Positions 43,002 through 50,889 of a DNA stretch of 64,000 nt are shown here, piece after piece; positions within the stretch are counted from its first letter, which is position 1; every line of letters begins with the position of its first letter. The notes below the pieces were generated by a model. It was given only the letters and a program-made list of their open reading frames with translations. It had not been told where the DNA came from and did not search any database. Source of the DNA: a bacterium (lineage in GTDB: Bacteria > Actinomycetota > Acidimicrobiia > Spongiisociales > ZC4RG35); NCBI GenBank assembly GCA_028823995.1, contig JAPPFD010000027.1, positions 24,122 to 88,121 on the forward strand. Reading direction: 5' to 3'. Both the position numbers and the translations under genes were made by a program.

Positions 43002-43577
43002 TCATGACCCGAAGACCGCGTCCCAAAGGACCCCCAGTTCCGCCCACACCCGGCGCGACGCCCACAACAGCAACAGCCCCATCAGCGCCACTCCCGCGGC
43101 GGTCAGCAACAACCGGATCCGGTACACCCATCGCTCCTCGGGAGCGTTGTACCGGTAGGAGAACGCCACCGCACTCCCATCGGGCGAACCCTGCGAGGCC
43201 ACCCGCTGCGGCGCAGCGACCGGCGCCTCGGGTTCGAGATCCAGGGGGTGTTCGGACGGCTCGTCTCGGGCCTCGGACAGGCTGTCCAGCGACTGACGAA
43301 TCGTCATCCTCGGAGTCTCCGGCTCCGGCACTCCGAATCCGGCGGCCCGGGACAAGAGGCCCTCGGGCATCTCCAAAACCACCTCGAGAGATCGAAGCAA
43401 CCCAGGATGGATGGGAATCTCCACCCCTCGCTCCCAATCCTTGACCTGTGCCTGGGTAACCCCAAGCTGGCGGGCGAGTTGCCTCCTATTGAGACCGCGC
43501 CGACGACGGAAACTCTCGAGTATCTCCCCGAAAGTAGGACCGGCCGCCGAACGCTGGGAAGTGCGCTGACTCATCAA
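43002..43577 (-). CDS. HTH domain protein with C-terminal membrane helix
   Basis: A 191-residue protein. Residues 15-60 form a Cro/XRE-type helix-turn-helix (LNRRQLARQLGVTQAQVKDWERG). An acidic, Pro-rich linker follows, then one membrane helix (LLLTAAGVALMGLLLLW) near the C-terminus with about 20 residues after it. The layout is like RodZ but without the periplasmic domain. It ends 13 bp before the 2-hydroxyacid dehydrogenase start. Confidence 0.75.
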   Translation of the reverse strand: MMSQRTSQRSAAGPTFGEILESFRRRRGLNRRQLARQLGVTQAQVKDWERGVEIPIHPGLLRSLEVVLEMPEGLLSRAAGFGVPEPETPRMTIRQSLDSLSEARDEPSEHPLDLEPEAPVAAPQRVASQGSPDGSAVAFSYRYNAPEERWVYRIRLLLTAAGVALMGLLLLWASRRVWAELGVLWDAVFGS

Positions 43578-43623
43578 CCACTAAGAATACGACCCCGAGG
43601 GGATATTGGCGTGCAACCCACCC

Positions 43624-44052
43624 CTAGTGGGTGGGATTGGCAGGCACGCTGTCGGGCTCCGGTTCGGCGGTGACCCGCATCTCCCCCACTCCCTTGACAT
43701 TCCAGCACAGGGTGCGACCCTCCGGAACCAGTATCCGGAAGGGACCGCCTCTCTCGGGAGGAAGACGGTCGTCACCAAACCCGTACACCACCACTCCCTT
43801 GGAGGACAGTTCCTCCAGAGGTATGGAAGCCCGGTAAGCCCCGTCATCGCTCTCCACCGACACAAAGCCACCCTGAGGACCCGACGCATCCAGGAGCGCC
43901 CCGGCCGAGACTCCGCGTCCGGGTATCTCCCCCTCGCCAACCTGCCCCGACAACCCGGCCAGATCCTCCATGGCCCACTCGCCAGGACTCTCAACCAGTC
44001 CGGTAACCCTGATAACGGGAGCCGTGTCCTGCAGATGGGAGGCCATACCCAT
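43624..44052 (-). CDS. Small molybdopterin-oxidoreductase-fold protein
   Basis: A protein of about 142 residues like the C-terminal part of the sulfite-oxidase-type molybdopterin-binding domain (VIRVTGLVESPGEWAMEDL, YRASIPLEEL, VVVYGFGDDRLPPERGGPFRILVPE, TLCWNVKGVGEMRV). The Cys that would hold the molybdenum in full-length enzymes is not in its usual context, so catalysis is doubtful. The start is one of the GTG/ATG codons at 44046-44055. It is divergent from tRNA-Sec, whose 5' end is about 35 bp away. Confidence 0.65.
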   Translation of the reverse strand: MGMASHLQDTAPVIRVTGLVESPGEWAMEDLAGLSGQVGEGEIPGRGVSAGALLDASGPQGGFVSVESDDGAYRASIPLEELSSKGVVVYGFGDDRLPPERGGPFRILVPEGRTLCWNVKGVGEMRVTAEPEPDSVPANPTH

Positions 44053-44087
44053 CACGGTACCAGCCTGTCTCCGGTACCCTTCCAATC

Positions 44088-44179
44088 GGAGGCGAGCGAG
44101 CGCCTGGTGGGCTCCCCGGTCTTCAAAACCGGTGGGGGGTCAAAAGACCCCCGGCGGGTTCGATTCCCGTCCGCCTCCG
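44088..44179 (+). tRNA. selC: tRNA-Sec (anticodon UCA)
   Basis: A 92-nt tRNA with the selenocysteine hallmarks. The acceptor stem pairs GGAGGCG with CGCCTCC, followed by discriminator G. The D stem is GAGC/GCTC with a long helix. The anticodon stem CCGGT/ACCGG closes the loop CTTCAAA, with anticodon TCA. The extra-long variable arm is GGGGGTC-AAAA-GACCCCC. The T arm is GCGGG-TTCGATT-CCCGT. CCA is not encoded. The eighth acceptor pair is A-C rather than a Watson-Crick pair. It decodes in-frame UGA; selA, selB and selD are not in this window. Confidence 0.9.
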
Positions 44180-44368
44180 CTATGATCTCGACATCATCCC
44201 AGGTCAGAGCCAAATAAAAGGTTCTGATACTACTTACAGTACCAAATCTTGGCGTGACCGACTGCTCTGTCCGCTCTTAACCTGATAGGGAGGGTACATC
44301 GGTCCGGATGGAGTACCCCTGAATACTGGGGTGAGTAGGGCATGAAATGCTGGGGAGACGGCCGGGTC

Positions 44369-45214
44369 CTATCTCCCCGCCGCATTGTCGCATCGCACCA
44401 CCTTGGCATCTGTGATCCAGCGCGCCAACCGACTCAACGTGGCTAGGGTCTCCAACGCCAAACCAGACGAGATCGTCTGCTCGGTAGTCTGGTACTTGTA
44501 AAGGTTCCGGATCCGCTTCATGCATCCCCGAGCGAAGTGCATCGCTCCCTCGTGTGCGTTCTTCCATTCATCTTCATCTCGCTCTCGGTCATAACCGGTG
44601 AACCGCATCCGAGGCTTGCCGGGCTTGGGATCGGATGGGCTGAACACGCTGGGCAAGTCCAAGTCTTTGGTGCTCTTGACCTTAAGCGCCAGTTTCCACT
44701 GGGAGCGGAGATTGTCAGCCGCGGCGCTGACTGCACTAAACCAATGGCCATCGTCAAAGAGGGGTTCGGCCGGTTCAGCGACCCATGGATGCAAATCCAC
44801 CACCCTCAAGACAGCGGGATCGCCCCTCTCCGCGATAGCGGCAGCCATAACCGCGCCGTAACCCTGTGCTCTGATAGGTCCCGACAAACGGAAGTCGATT
44901 TCCCGCTGCCTCCTAAAACCCGGTGGCAAGAAATCCAGTGCTCTGAGATCATGCCTCATCGTTTCTGCAGCGGCCACAATGTCGTGCTCGGGGTCAAGGA
45001 GTTCCTTCACCGTCTGATAAACCCTCAAGGCCCATGCGCCTATGTCTTGCGGATCGCCTCCCCTCAAAGCGCCATGCTCCATCAAGAGCTCCTGGAAACG
45101 CCAATGCATCGGGTGGAAACGAGGATCCACAGCCGAGTGTTTTACCATGTCGGACACTTGCAAGAACGCTAGTCGCCCGTTTCTTCCAACAGTACCCAGT
45201 GGGTGCCTTAGCAA
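44369..45214 (-). CDS. TIGR02391 family-like protein
   Basis: A protein of about 281 residues. The C-terminal half matches the pattern of the TIGR02391 (Ymh) family: VDLHPWVAEPAEPLFDDGHWFSAVSAA, and later HEGAMHFARGCMKRIRNLYKYQ. Family members often occur beside restriction and abortive-infection genes and have a HEPN-like helical fold. The start could be at 45214 or the internal ATG at 45148; neither has a strong ribosome site. First gene after tRNA-Sec, and the first one in the accessory region. Confidence 0.6.
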   Translation of the reverse strand: MLRHPLGTVGRNGRLAFLQVSDMVKHSAVDPRFHPMHWRFQELLMEHGALRGGDPQDIGAWALRVYQTVKELLDPEHDIVAAAETMRHDLRALDFLPPGFRRQREIDFRLSGPIRAQGYGAVMAAAIAERGDPAVLRVVDLHPWVAEPAEPLFDDGHWFSAVSAAADNLRSQWKLALKVKSTKDLDLPSVFSPSDPKPGKPRMRFTGYDRERDEDEWKNAHEGAMHFARGCMKRIRNLYKYQTTEQTISSGLALETLATLSRLARWITDAKVVRCDNAAGR

Positions 45215-45616
45215 AAGCCGTACTCAGAAACCGAGATGTCTCGTGACCCACCAGCCCGTACCCGACGGGATCAAGGGCCCTGGGCCCACATCGGGACCGG
45301 TTGCTGTCGGAGGTGAGCCCCGGGTGTTGATCTCTACCGTTTTGATACCCTTGGAGCATGGAGTGATCGGGCTACACCCAACTGCTGCTGTCGGTTGTTC
45401 TGATGGTGAACATGCCGCAAAATGGACCTCCCGGTCCTGGGGCTATGGACCTCCCGGTCCTGGGGCCAGCGATCTTGGGACAATCCCCGAAGCCAGCAGT
45501 TTATCTGGGTACCCTGATCCAAACCAGACTGGGTAAGGTCGGCACTCCTGAACACCACCGTACCGATCACAACCCTTAATACATCCTCCGGCCAGCAACT
45601 GCCACCCCTCCCAACG
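45215..45616. other. Intergenic region between divergent accessory genes
   Basis: Four hundred bases between the divergent starts of the TIGR02391-like gene and the GNAT-PIN gene. No credible coding frame. It should hold both promoters. It contains the 23-bp tandem repeat listed separately. Confidence 0.6.
45422..45467. repeat. Two tandem copies of a 23-bp repeat
   Basis: ATGGACCTCCCGGTCCTGGG begins at 45422 and recurs at 45445; the 23-bp units differ only in the last base. Each unit contains GGACC and GGTCC arms, so it can form a small hairpin. It lies upstream of the GNAT-PIN gene and could be a regulator binding site. Confidence 0.8.
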
Positions 45617-47707
45617 GTGCCGAACGTAGGAGTTCTCCCGGAGACATCAACTTTTCGCATATCATGCACCGTGAACGATCAAGGTCAGCAGACGCTCAAC
45701 ATGAGAAGCCGAAGAACCAAGGAAGGCACAGGACGAATTCAAGAGATTGACCCCGACTCAGATTTGTATATCCAGGTCGTCGAGTTGGGCAACAGTCACC
45801 GAGGGACCCTCGGGTTTCTGCCGTACCAAGTATTCCGAGAAGCGGCCGCATCCGCTCAAGTGCTGGCATTTGTGGCCGAAGGCACAGTACGGGGGTACAT
45901 ACTCTTCCGAAGACGCAGGCGCACGGGCGAAATCACCCTCACTCACCTCTGTGTCGGAGAGGACTATCAAGGACAGGGTGTTGCAAAGGCCTTGGTCGCA
46001 GGACTCGTGAAGAGGCACCCGAACTCTCCCGGCATCCGCCTCCGATGCAGACAAGACTTCGATGCCCACCACGTCTGGCCAAAACTCGGCTTCGTAGCTC
46101 TAGGAGAGCGACCGGGAAGGAGTCAGCATTTGCTGACCGACTGGTGGCGGCCCATAGCCGACCGGTCGCTATTCGAATGGCCAGCGGCCGCAGAGACCCG
46201 TGTTCTTGCTGTAATAGACACCGACGTATTCCGGGACATCGCGGAAGAACGCGACTTCCCTGCTTCACTAGCGCTGGAAAGCGACTGGGTCGATGGTCTC
46301 GTGGAACTAGCCGTCACAGCAAAGACTCTCGATCAAGTCTCCGGATCCGATGGCCTGTTTCCTGATCTTCGGCCCGAGGCCAGCAGATTCAGAATAATCG
46401 ACCCTCCACATGGCGACTGGGAAGCGATCTTTGAAAAGTTACTAACCCTCGGCTCAGTAGCCGAACGGGACGTTGCTGACATGCAGATCGTGGCACAAGC
46501 TATAACGGGAGGAGCACGTTACCTAATCACCCGTGACCAGGGTCTAGTCAAGACAACCGAAGATATTGAGAGCGCGTTTGGTTTGGTAATACTCGAACCT
46601 GCCGATCTGATCATGCGCCTGAACGCGGAGGATGACTACCAGCCAAAGTTCATAGCGAACTCCCAGCTGAGGATCGAACAGATACATAGAATTCCACCCC
46701 GCAGTGCTCTTAACCGCTACTGCCGGTATGTGAATCAACATCCAGCGGACCTGAGGCACCAACTCTCTTCAACCGTGGGCAGGGCCAGAATCCTGGCTCA
46801 CTGGATTCAACTGACAACCGAGGACGGAACCGGTTTGGCACTTGCCGGGTACGTGCTCGTGGAAGGCGCCTTGCAGGTGACCGTCTTGCGACGCTCCCAC
46901 AGCCGGGATCCGTACTCAACCATGCGGCAAGTTATCCATTTCTTGCGCGACACCATGGCTAGCAGAGGTGGTGGGCGCGTTGAAATCATGGACCGCATTG
47001 ATCACATCACGGCTCGTGCGCTCCAGGACGAAAGCTTTGAACGCACAGACGGGCCCTGGGCGGCCGAAGTCAGAACAACGATTAGCGGTCCCAACAATCC
47101 ACTACCTAGCGAACTGACGGCAACGGACCTCTCTCCGACTCTCATCAGCCAATTCGAAGACAAGTACTGGCCATGCAAAGTGTTTACGGGACTAGTGCCG
47201 TCATATGTGGTGCCAGTCAGGCCAGAATTCGCTAAGGTGCTCCTGGGATATGAGGAGGCACAACGGCAACTCTTCAGCCCCCCAGCATCAGTCACAATGG
47301 CGCTCGAAAATGTCTATTACCGGGGGCGTCGAGGTTCATTAGAGGAACCTGCTCGCATCCTGTGGTGGGTCAGCGGCGGCGGAAGGGAAGCGGGCATGCG
47401 GGCAATGTCATGGCTGGACGGGATTCACACCGCCAACCCCAAGCTGCTCTACCAGCGGTACGGACGCAAAGGCATCCTAACGCTAAACCAGGTCCAAGCG
47501 CAAGCAACATCACCACGTAAGGGCAGCCAACCCGTTGCCACAGCTCTCCTATTCAGCCGCACAGAAATATTCTCTGCCCCGGTACCAATAGCACGGGCAC
47601 GAGAGTTACATCAACCCATGACCCGAAATGGGTATTTTCAAACATCGCGTCAAGTTAGCGAGGCAGACGTCGAAGCATTTTATCGAGAGGGGATGGACTC
47701 TCAATGA
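45617..47707 (+). CDS. GNAT acetyltransferase-PIN nuclease fusion with PUA-like C-terminus
   Basis: A protein of up to 696 residues with three parts. Residues 45-170 form a GNAT N-acetyltransferase domain, with the acetyl-CoA loop YQGQGVAKAL at 117-126. Residues 196-325 form a PIN ribonuclease domain with acidic residues Asp201/Asp203, Glu230, Asp285 and Asp307 (VIDTDVF, VELAV, RDVADMQIVAQA, LITRDQGL). Residues 330-540 are unassigned and may hold a second, degenerate GNAT fold. About 545-690 resembles the PUA/EVE/ASCH fold (ILWWVSGGG, LFSRTEIFSAPV). The start could also be GTG 45671 or ATG 45701. The stop overlaps the ASCH gene by 4 bp. Confidence 0.75.
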   Translation: MPNVGVLPETSTFRISCTVNDQGQQTLNMRSRRTKEGTGRIQEIDPDSDLYIQVVELGNSHRGTLGFLPYQVFREAAASAQVLAFVAEGTVRGYILFRRRRRTGEITLTHLCVGEDYQGQGVAKALVAGLVKRHPNSPGIRLRCRQDFDAHHVWPKLGFVALGERPGRSQHLLTDWWRPIADRSLFEWPAAAETRVLAVIDTDVFRDIAEERDFPASLALESDWVDGLVELAVTAKTLDQVSGSDGLFPDLRPEASRFRIIDPPHGDWEAIFEKLLTLGSVAERDVADMQIVAQAITGGARYLITRDQGLVKTTEDIESAFGLVILEPADLIMRLNAEDDYQPKFIANSQLRIEQIHRIPPRSALNRYCRYVNQHPADLRHQLSSTVGRARILAHWIQLTTEDGTGLALAGYVLVEGALQVTVLRRSHSRDPYSTMRQVIHFLRDTMASRGGGRVEIMDRIDHITARALQDESFERTDGPWAAEVRTTISGPNNPLPSELTATDLSPTLISQFEDKYWPCKVFTGLVPSYVVPVRPEFAKVLLGYEEAQRQLFSPPASVTMALENVYYRGRRGSLEEPARILWWVSGGGREAGMRAMSWLDGIHTANPKLLYQRYGRKGILTLNQVQAQATSPRKGSQPVATALLFSRTEIFSAPVPIARARELHQPMTRNGYFQTSRQVSEADVEAFYREGMDSQ

Positions 47708-48165
47708 CCGAACTCCGAATAGCTTACGACTCCTGCGACCCCCACCGAATGCTTGTCCTCTCCCTGAAGCCACGATTCGCGGAAGCGATCCTGTCGGGAA
47801 AAAAAACGGTCGAACTACGCCGAGTCGAGCCCCGGATAACCGTTCCAACGCGGGCTCTTATCTACGCCTCCACACCCACGCGATCGCTCGTCGGCCAATG
47901 CGTTGTGTATAAGGTGCTTCGACTGCCGTTGCAAGAACTGTGGCGACGATTCGGCGCTGATACCGCCCTCAGTAATCGAGAGTACCAAAACTACTTCACC
48001 GGCACAGATGCCGGCGTGGCGCTGCGGCTGTCGCACCCGACGCGTCTACCCGCCCAGATACCACTGTCAAAACTGCAACAAAGCGTCGACCGATTCCGAG
48101 CACCGCAGAGCTTCTCTTATCTCGCAACAGAGGCCGGTGCACGGTTGCTAGCTATAGCTTCCTAA
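47704..48165 (+). CDS. ASCH domain protein
   Basis: A 153-residue protein of the ASCH (PUA-like) fold. The diagnostic segment is LVLSLKPRFAEAILSGKKTVELRR, followed by a strand with VGQCVVYKVLRLPL. ASCH domains bind RNA, and some act as RNases or deacetylases on modified cytidine. Its ATG overlaps the stop of the GNAT-PIN gene, so the two form one coupled unit, plausibly a toxin with its RNA-targeting partner or an antidote. Confidence 0.78.
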   Translation: MTELRIAYDSCDPHRMLVLSLKPRFAEAILSGKKTVELRRVEPRITVPTRALIYASTPTRSLVGQCVVYKVLRLPLQELWRRFGADTALSNREYQNYFTGTDAGVALRLSHPTRLPAQIPLSKLQQSVDRFRAPQSFSYLATEAGARLLAIAS

Positions 48166-48896
48166 AAGGTTTGGAAGCCAGCCCAACGTCCCCGATATGG
48201 GTGAAACGCCTCACGTCAAAGTGTGACACACTTTCGGATACCCTGTTTAGCCGCAGGTCAGGGGTGGTGGCCAACTAACCGGGCGGAAACCATGCGCCGC
48301 GTGTAGCAGCGGATCGGAGCAGTCCTTGCATGGGCTGTAGCTGCAGGATAAATGACGGACAATCCTGCCCGCGTTCCGGTCATCACCTCAGGACCTTCTC
48401 GGGCAGCACCCGGGAGCGCCATAGGGCGGTGCATCGAGACAAAGTGGCCGAAGGGCTGGACACAATGGAAGCATCCGGTGCTTGCCGGTGAACAGTCCTG
48501 GCAGCCTAGTCTTCTCACGTTGACGGCGACAAGGAGGGGAGAAGCCAGACCTGCCCCATGGTCTTCTGAGGGAGGGCTACAACAAACGGGTGAAGGTGGC
48601 TCAGTTCTGTTTGCGAGTGGAACGTATAAGAAACAATTGAGAAGGGCCGATAGCGGCCCCGAGCGGCGCAATATCACTTTGGAGACCCCTCGAAGGCCCT
48701 CCCTAGGCGCAGGTCAAGAGTGGTAACCATACCGAGTAGGTGTGCCCATGTGGGATCTCCTGGTCGGCGTCGAGCAGTACAACTCTGACGCTAACCGGAC
48801 CGAGGCAACGGTATTCGTCTTCGAAGAGAAGGCGGTGGGCCAGATGAGGCGGTAGGGCCGCGGTTCGGAGAGTCAAAGGGGTGGATAACCGATTTG
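48166..48896. other. Long non-coding stretch with imperfect flanking direct repeats
   Basis: About 730 bases with no convincing gene on either strand. Similar blocks occur near both ends: CGCAGGTCAGGGGTGGT at 48252-48268 and GCGCAGGTCAAGAGTGGT near 48707-48724, each preceded 20-30 bases earlier by CACTTT. Between them is a strong short hairpin (GGGCCG-ATAG-CGGCCC, near 48645). It could be a structured RNA or a small non-autonomous element. I do not recognise a known RNA family. Confidence 0.45.
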
Positions 48897-49196
48897 TTAG
48901 AGAATGCTGTGATCCCCACAGCGGACCCACTCGACATGCTTGGCGCCCCTGATGATGGGTTCTCCCCACGAGAAGGTAGCGCGGCCGTCGGGTGACCATG
49001 TCATCTCATAGAGCCCGCTTGTCCCCCATACCCTCTTCACTCTCAGTCCTGGCCGGAACCCGACCTGTTCACCTGCTTCCATTGCCAGCAGGTCCTCGAT
49101 GAATCTGCGTACAGAGACTTGAAATCGGGCGTACTGTGCTGGGGTTAGAGATGCAACGTCTCTCCGAAAGGCTTCTGACACCTCAAAGGTCGGCAT
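48897..49196 (-). CDS. RelE/ParE-like toxin
   Basis: A 99-residue protein with the RelE-superfamily layout: two N-terminal helices (SEAFRRDVASLTPAQYARFQVSVRRFIEDLL), then strands with FRPGLRVKRVWGTSGLYEMTWS, and a C-terminal strand pair. The RVK-x-Arg and TWSPDGRATFSW segments fit ribosome-dependent mRNA interferases in position. The antitoxin-size gene lies 12 bp upstream. The family is judged by pattern, not a unique motif. Confidence 0.65.
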   Translation of the reverse strand: MPTFEVSEAFRRDVASLTPAQYARFQVSVRRFIEDLLAMEAGEQVGFRPGLRVKRVWGTSGLYEMTWSPDGRATFSWGEPIIRGAKHVEWVRCGDHSIL

Positions 49197-49208
49197 CTGC
49201 CTTGCGGG

Positions 49209-49394
49209 CTACTCCTCTAATGCCGATTGGTGGCAGTGATCAAGATAAGCGAGGAATTCGTCAGTATCCAAGAAGACACGGGTCCGGCCCGATGCGAAGT
49301 CTCCAGTCGGATCAGGGTTTGCTCCTATGCTGGCGTTGAAGTCCGCCAATGTCAGATGCTCGGTATCCGTTTCGGTGGTGGGGCTGGATTCCAT
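49209..49394 (-). CDS. Putative antitoxin of the RelE-like pair
   Basis: A 61-residue acidic protein, placed directly before the RelE-like toxin. Size, acidity (many Glu and Asp) and gene order match type II antitoxins, though no DNA-binding domain is obvious. ATG at 49394. Confidence 0.5.
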   Translation of the reverse strand: MESSPTTETDTEHLTLADFNASIGANPDPTGDFASGRTRVFLDTDEFLAYLDHCHQSALEE

Positions 49395-49711
49395 GGGTGC
49401 TTTCCATGTCGTTCACTCTTTTCCAAGCATTATACCGTTCGGGGGTTATTGCGGCCTGTTCTTCTTGTGGCCATGACTCGGTGTGCCCTTCAAGCTCGAT
49501 TTTCGGTTGGCCACCGCTGCGATGCCACTCATGTGGGGACAGTGGTGACCATCACGGTTCACTTCCACTACCTGAACACCGATGCTGATGAGGTGGCGGG
49601 TCAGACCGGCGCCGTAACTGCCTGGTGCCCTATCCGGACCCGGCGACGCTGCCGTGTGACCCGATCCAGCCTAAACCACACCGCGTTTATCGAAGAGCGG
49701 GATGGATATCA
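49395..49711. other. Intergenic stretch before repeat copy B
   Basis: About 317 bases with no supported gene. One frame across 49349-49588 shows two CxxC pairs, but it overlaps the antitoxin, has no ribosome site and ends soon after. The antitoxin promoter should be at the left side. Confidence 0.5.
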
Positions 49712-50047
49712 TGAAGCGTTCTTGGTTGTGGGCCAACTCAACCACACGTTTGCACTAAACAGTGCCCACAGCCGATTTCGGGTGGGCAGCCACCAGCAAA
49801 TCGGGGCGGCGCGGGCTGGCTTAAGGGGGGCTGTGGGTATCTTTCATGAAACGTTCGTTGCATGCTCTTTTTCGGCTCCTCAGAGGGGGATGCTCCTAGC
49901 GAACGTTTCCGGTTTGGGTTCGGTGTTTCCCCAGGTCAGGCCCCAAACGAACGCTGCGAACGTTTAGACGAACGGTTTGCGAACGCTCTTGTCAGGTGTT
50001 GTTGCATGGTGGCGGGCATGAAACACAATACATCTCTTCCTGACCGC
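49712..50047 (+). repeat. Dispersed ~330-bp repeat, copy B, with CGAACG iterons
   Basis: Begins TGAAGCGTTCTTG. The first 77 bases (49712-49788) match the inverted copy C at 52177-52253 with about nine differences by eye. It contains CCACACGTTTGCACTAAA at 49742-49759, the hairpin TGCCCAC (49763-49769) / GTGGGCA (49782-49788), then a block with GGTGTTTCCCCAGGTCAGG from 49922. Four direct CGAACG motifs follow between about 49947 and 49985, spaced 9-12 bp, and the repeat ends at TGAAACACAATACAT near 50020. It lies directly upstream of the triple ribbon-helix-helix gene and probably carries its promoter and operator. Confidence 0.85.
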
Positions 50048-50078
50048 TCTCCTTGCGGGTGGTCTGTCCCTGTTTATC

Positions 50079-50642
50079 GTGAACCGGACCTTGCGGGTGA
50101 GGCTACCGCAGGTGTTGTTGGAACATAAGCAGCCGCGAGGTCTTCGGGTGGTTTTCAACCCGTCCTATGCGGCTGGTCTAGTGGCATTGTCCGAGCAGTG
50201 GGGGATCTCTCCGGCGGCGGTTGCTCGGCGGATCGTCCGCGAGGCCCTTAGGGAACACGGTGTGCTCGACAGTCCCCAGCCGGCGTTCCAAAATCAGGAC
50301 AGTAGGCCGGGGATGGTTCACCGAACCTTACGGATCACTCCCATGCAGGCCTCGCTCTTGGACTCCACAGCCTCTCGGCAAGGGCTAGGCCGCTCAGAAA
50401 CCATACGAGGAGTTTTGACCTATGCCATCGGTCAACCCGTAACTTACCAGCACCTCCGCCGAGCACCGTCTGAGAAGAGAACGGTGCGCTGGTCGGTGCG
50501 CATCACCCACCGCCACGACGCTCACATCCGGAAGGTCGCCAAGCTGCTCAAATGTTCCGAAACTGACGCGGCAGCCGCGCTCCTGACCTCCATGGCTGCC
50601 CGTCGCCAGTTTCTACAAAGCCTGAAGAACCATAACTTCTGA
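50079..50642 (+). CDS. Protein with three tandem ribbon-helix-helix-like units
   Basis: A 187-residue basic protein. Three segments align: residues 22-57 (LRVVFNPSYAAGLVALSEQ), 82-117 (RTLRITPMQASLLDSTASR) and 137-172 (VRWSVRITHRHDAHIRKVA). Each has a short strand, two helices and a turn with Ser/Gly (GISPAAVARRIV, GLGRSETIRGVL, KCSETDAAAALL). This is the strand-helix-helix pattern of MetJ/Arc repressors, usually one unit per chain. The GTG start at 50079 lies about 30 bp after repeat copy B, whose CGAACG iterons are likely targets. A repressor or plasmid-style partition role is inferred. Confidence 0.65.
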   Translation: MNRTLRVRLPQVLLEHKQPRGLRVVFNPSYAAGLVALSEQWGISPAAVARRIVREALREHGVLDSPQPAFQNQDSRPGMVHRTLRITPMQASLLDSTASRQGLGRSETIRGVLTYAIGQPVTYQHLRRAPSEKRTVRWSVRITHRHDAHIRKVAKLLKCSETDAAAALLTSMAARRQFLQSLKNHNF

Positions 50643-50889
50643 ACACCGTTAAAGGGGGGCTGCCGGGGTGTCTTGGCGGGGTAAAGCACCCGAACACAAA
50701 GCTGAATTCGGACCGCCACCAACCCAGCAGGTCCAGCACCTGGCGGCGGAACCCGGTGAATGTCGAGGGGCATGAAGACCCTCCGTCTTTGGGATCGTCA
50801 CACCACAAATTCAAATGGCCGGGCTCCACCGAGGTGGGGACATTCCCTGAGGATCCTCCAAAGCGGAAACAACTCCGCACGGCGAGGGG

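Noticed and set aside
48258..48726. Opposing frames of 124-139 codons in the 48.2-48.7 kb gap
   Set aside because: No family pattern, no ribosome site, and both strands open at once, typical of non-coding high-GC sequence.
49349..49588. Possible zinc-ribbon peptide with two CxxC pairs
   Set aside because: Overlaps the antitoxin gene, no ribosome site and no plausible hydrophobic core; chance Cys codons are likely.
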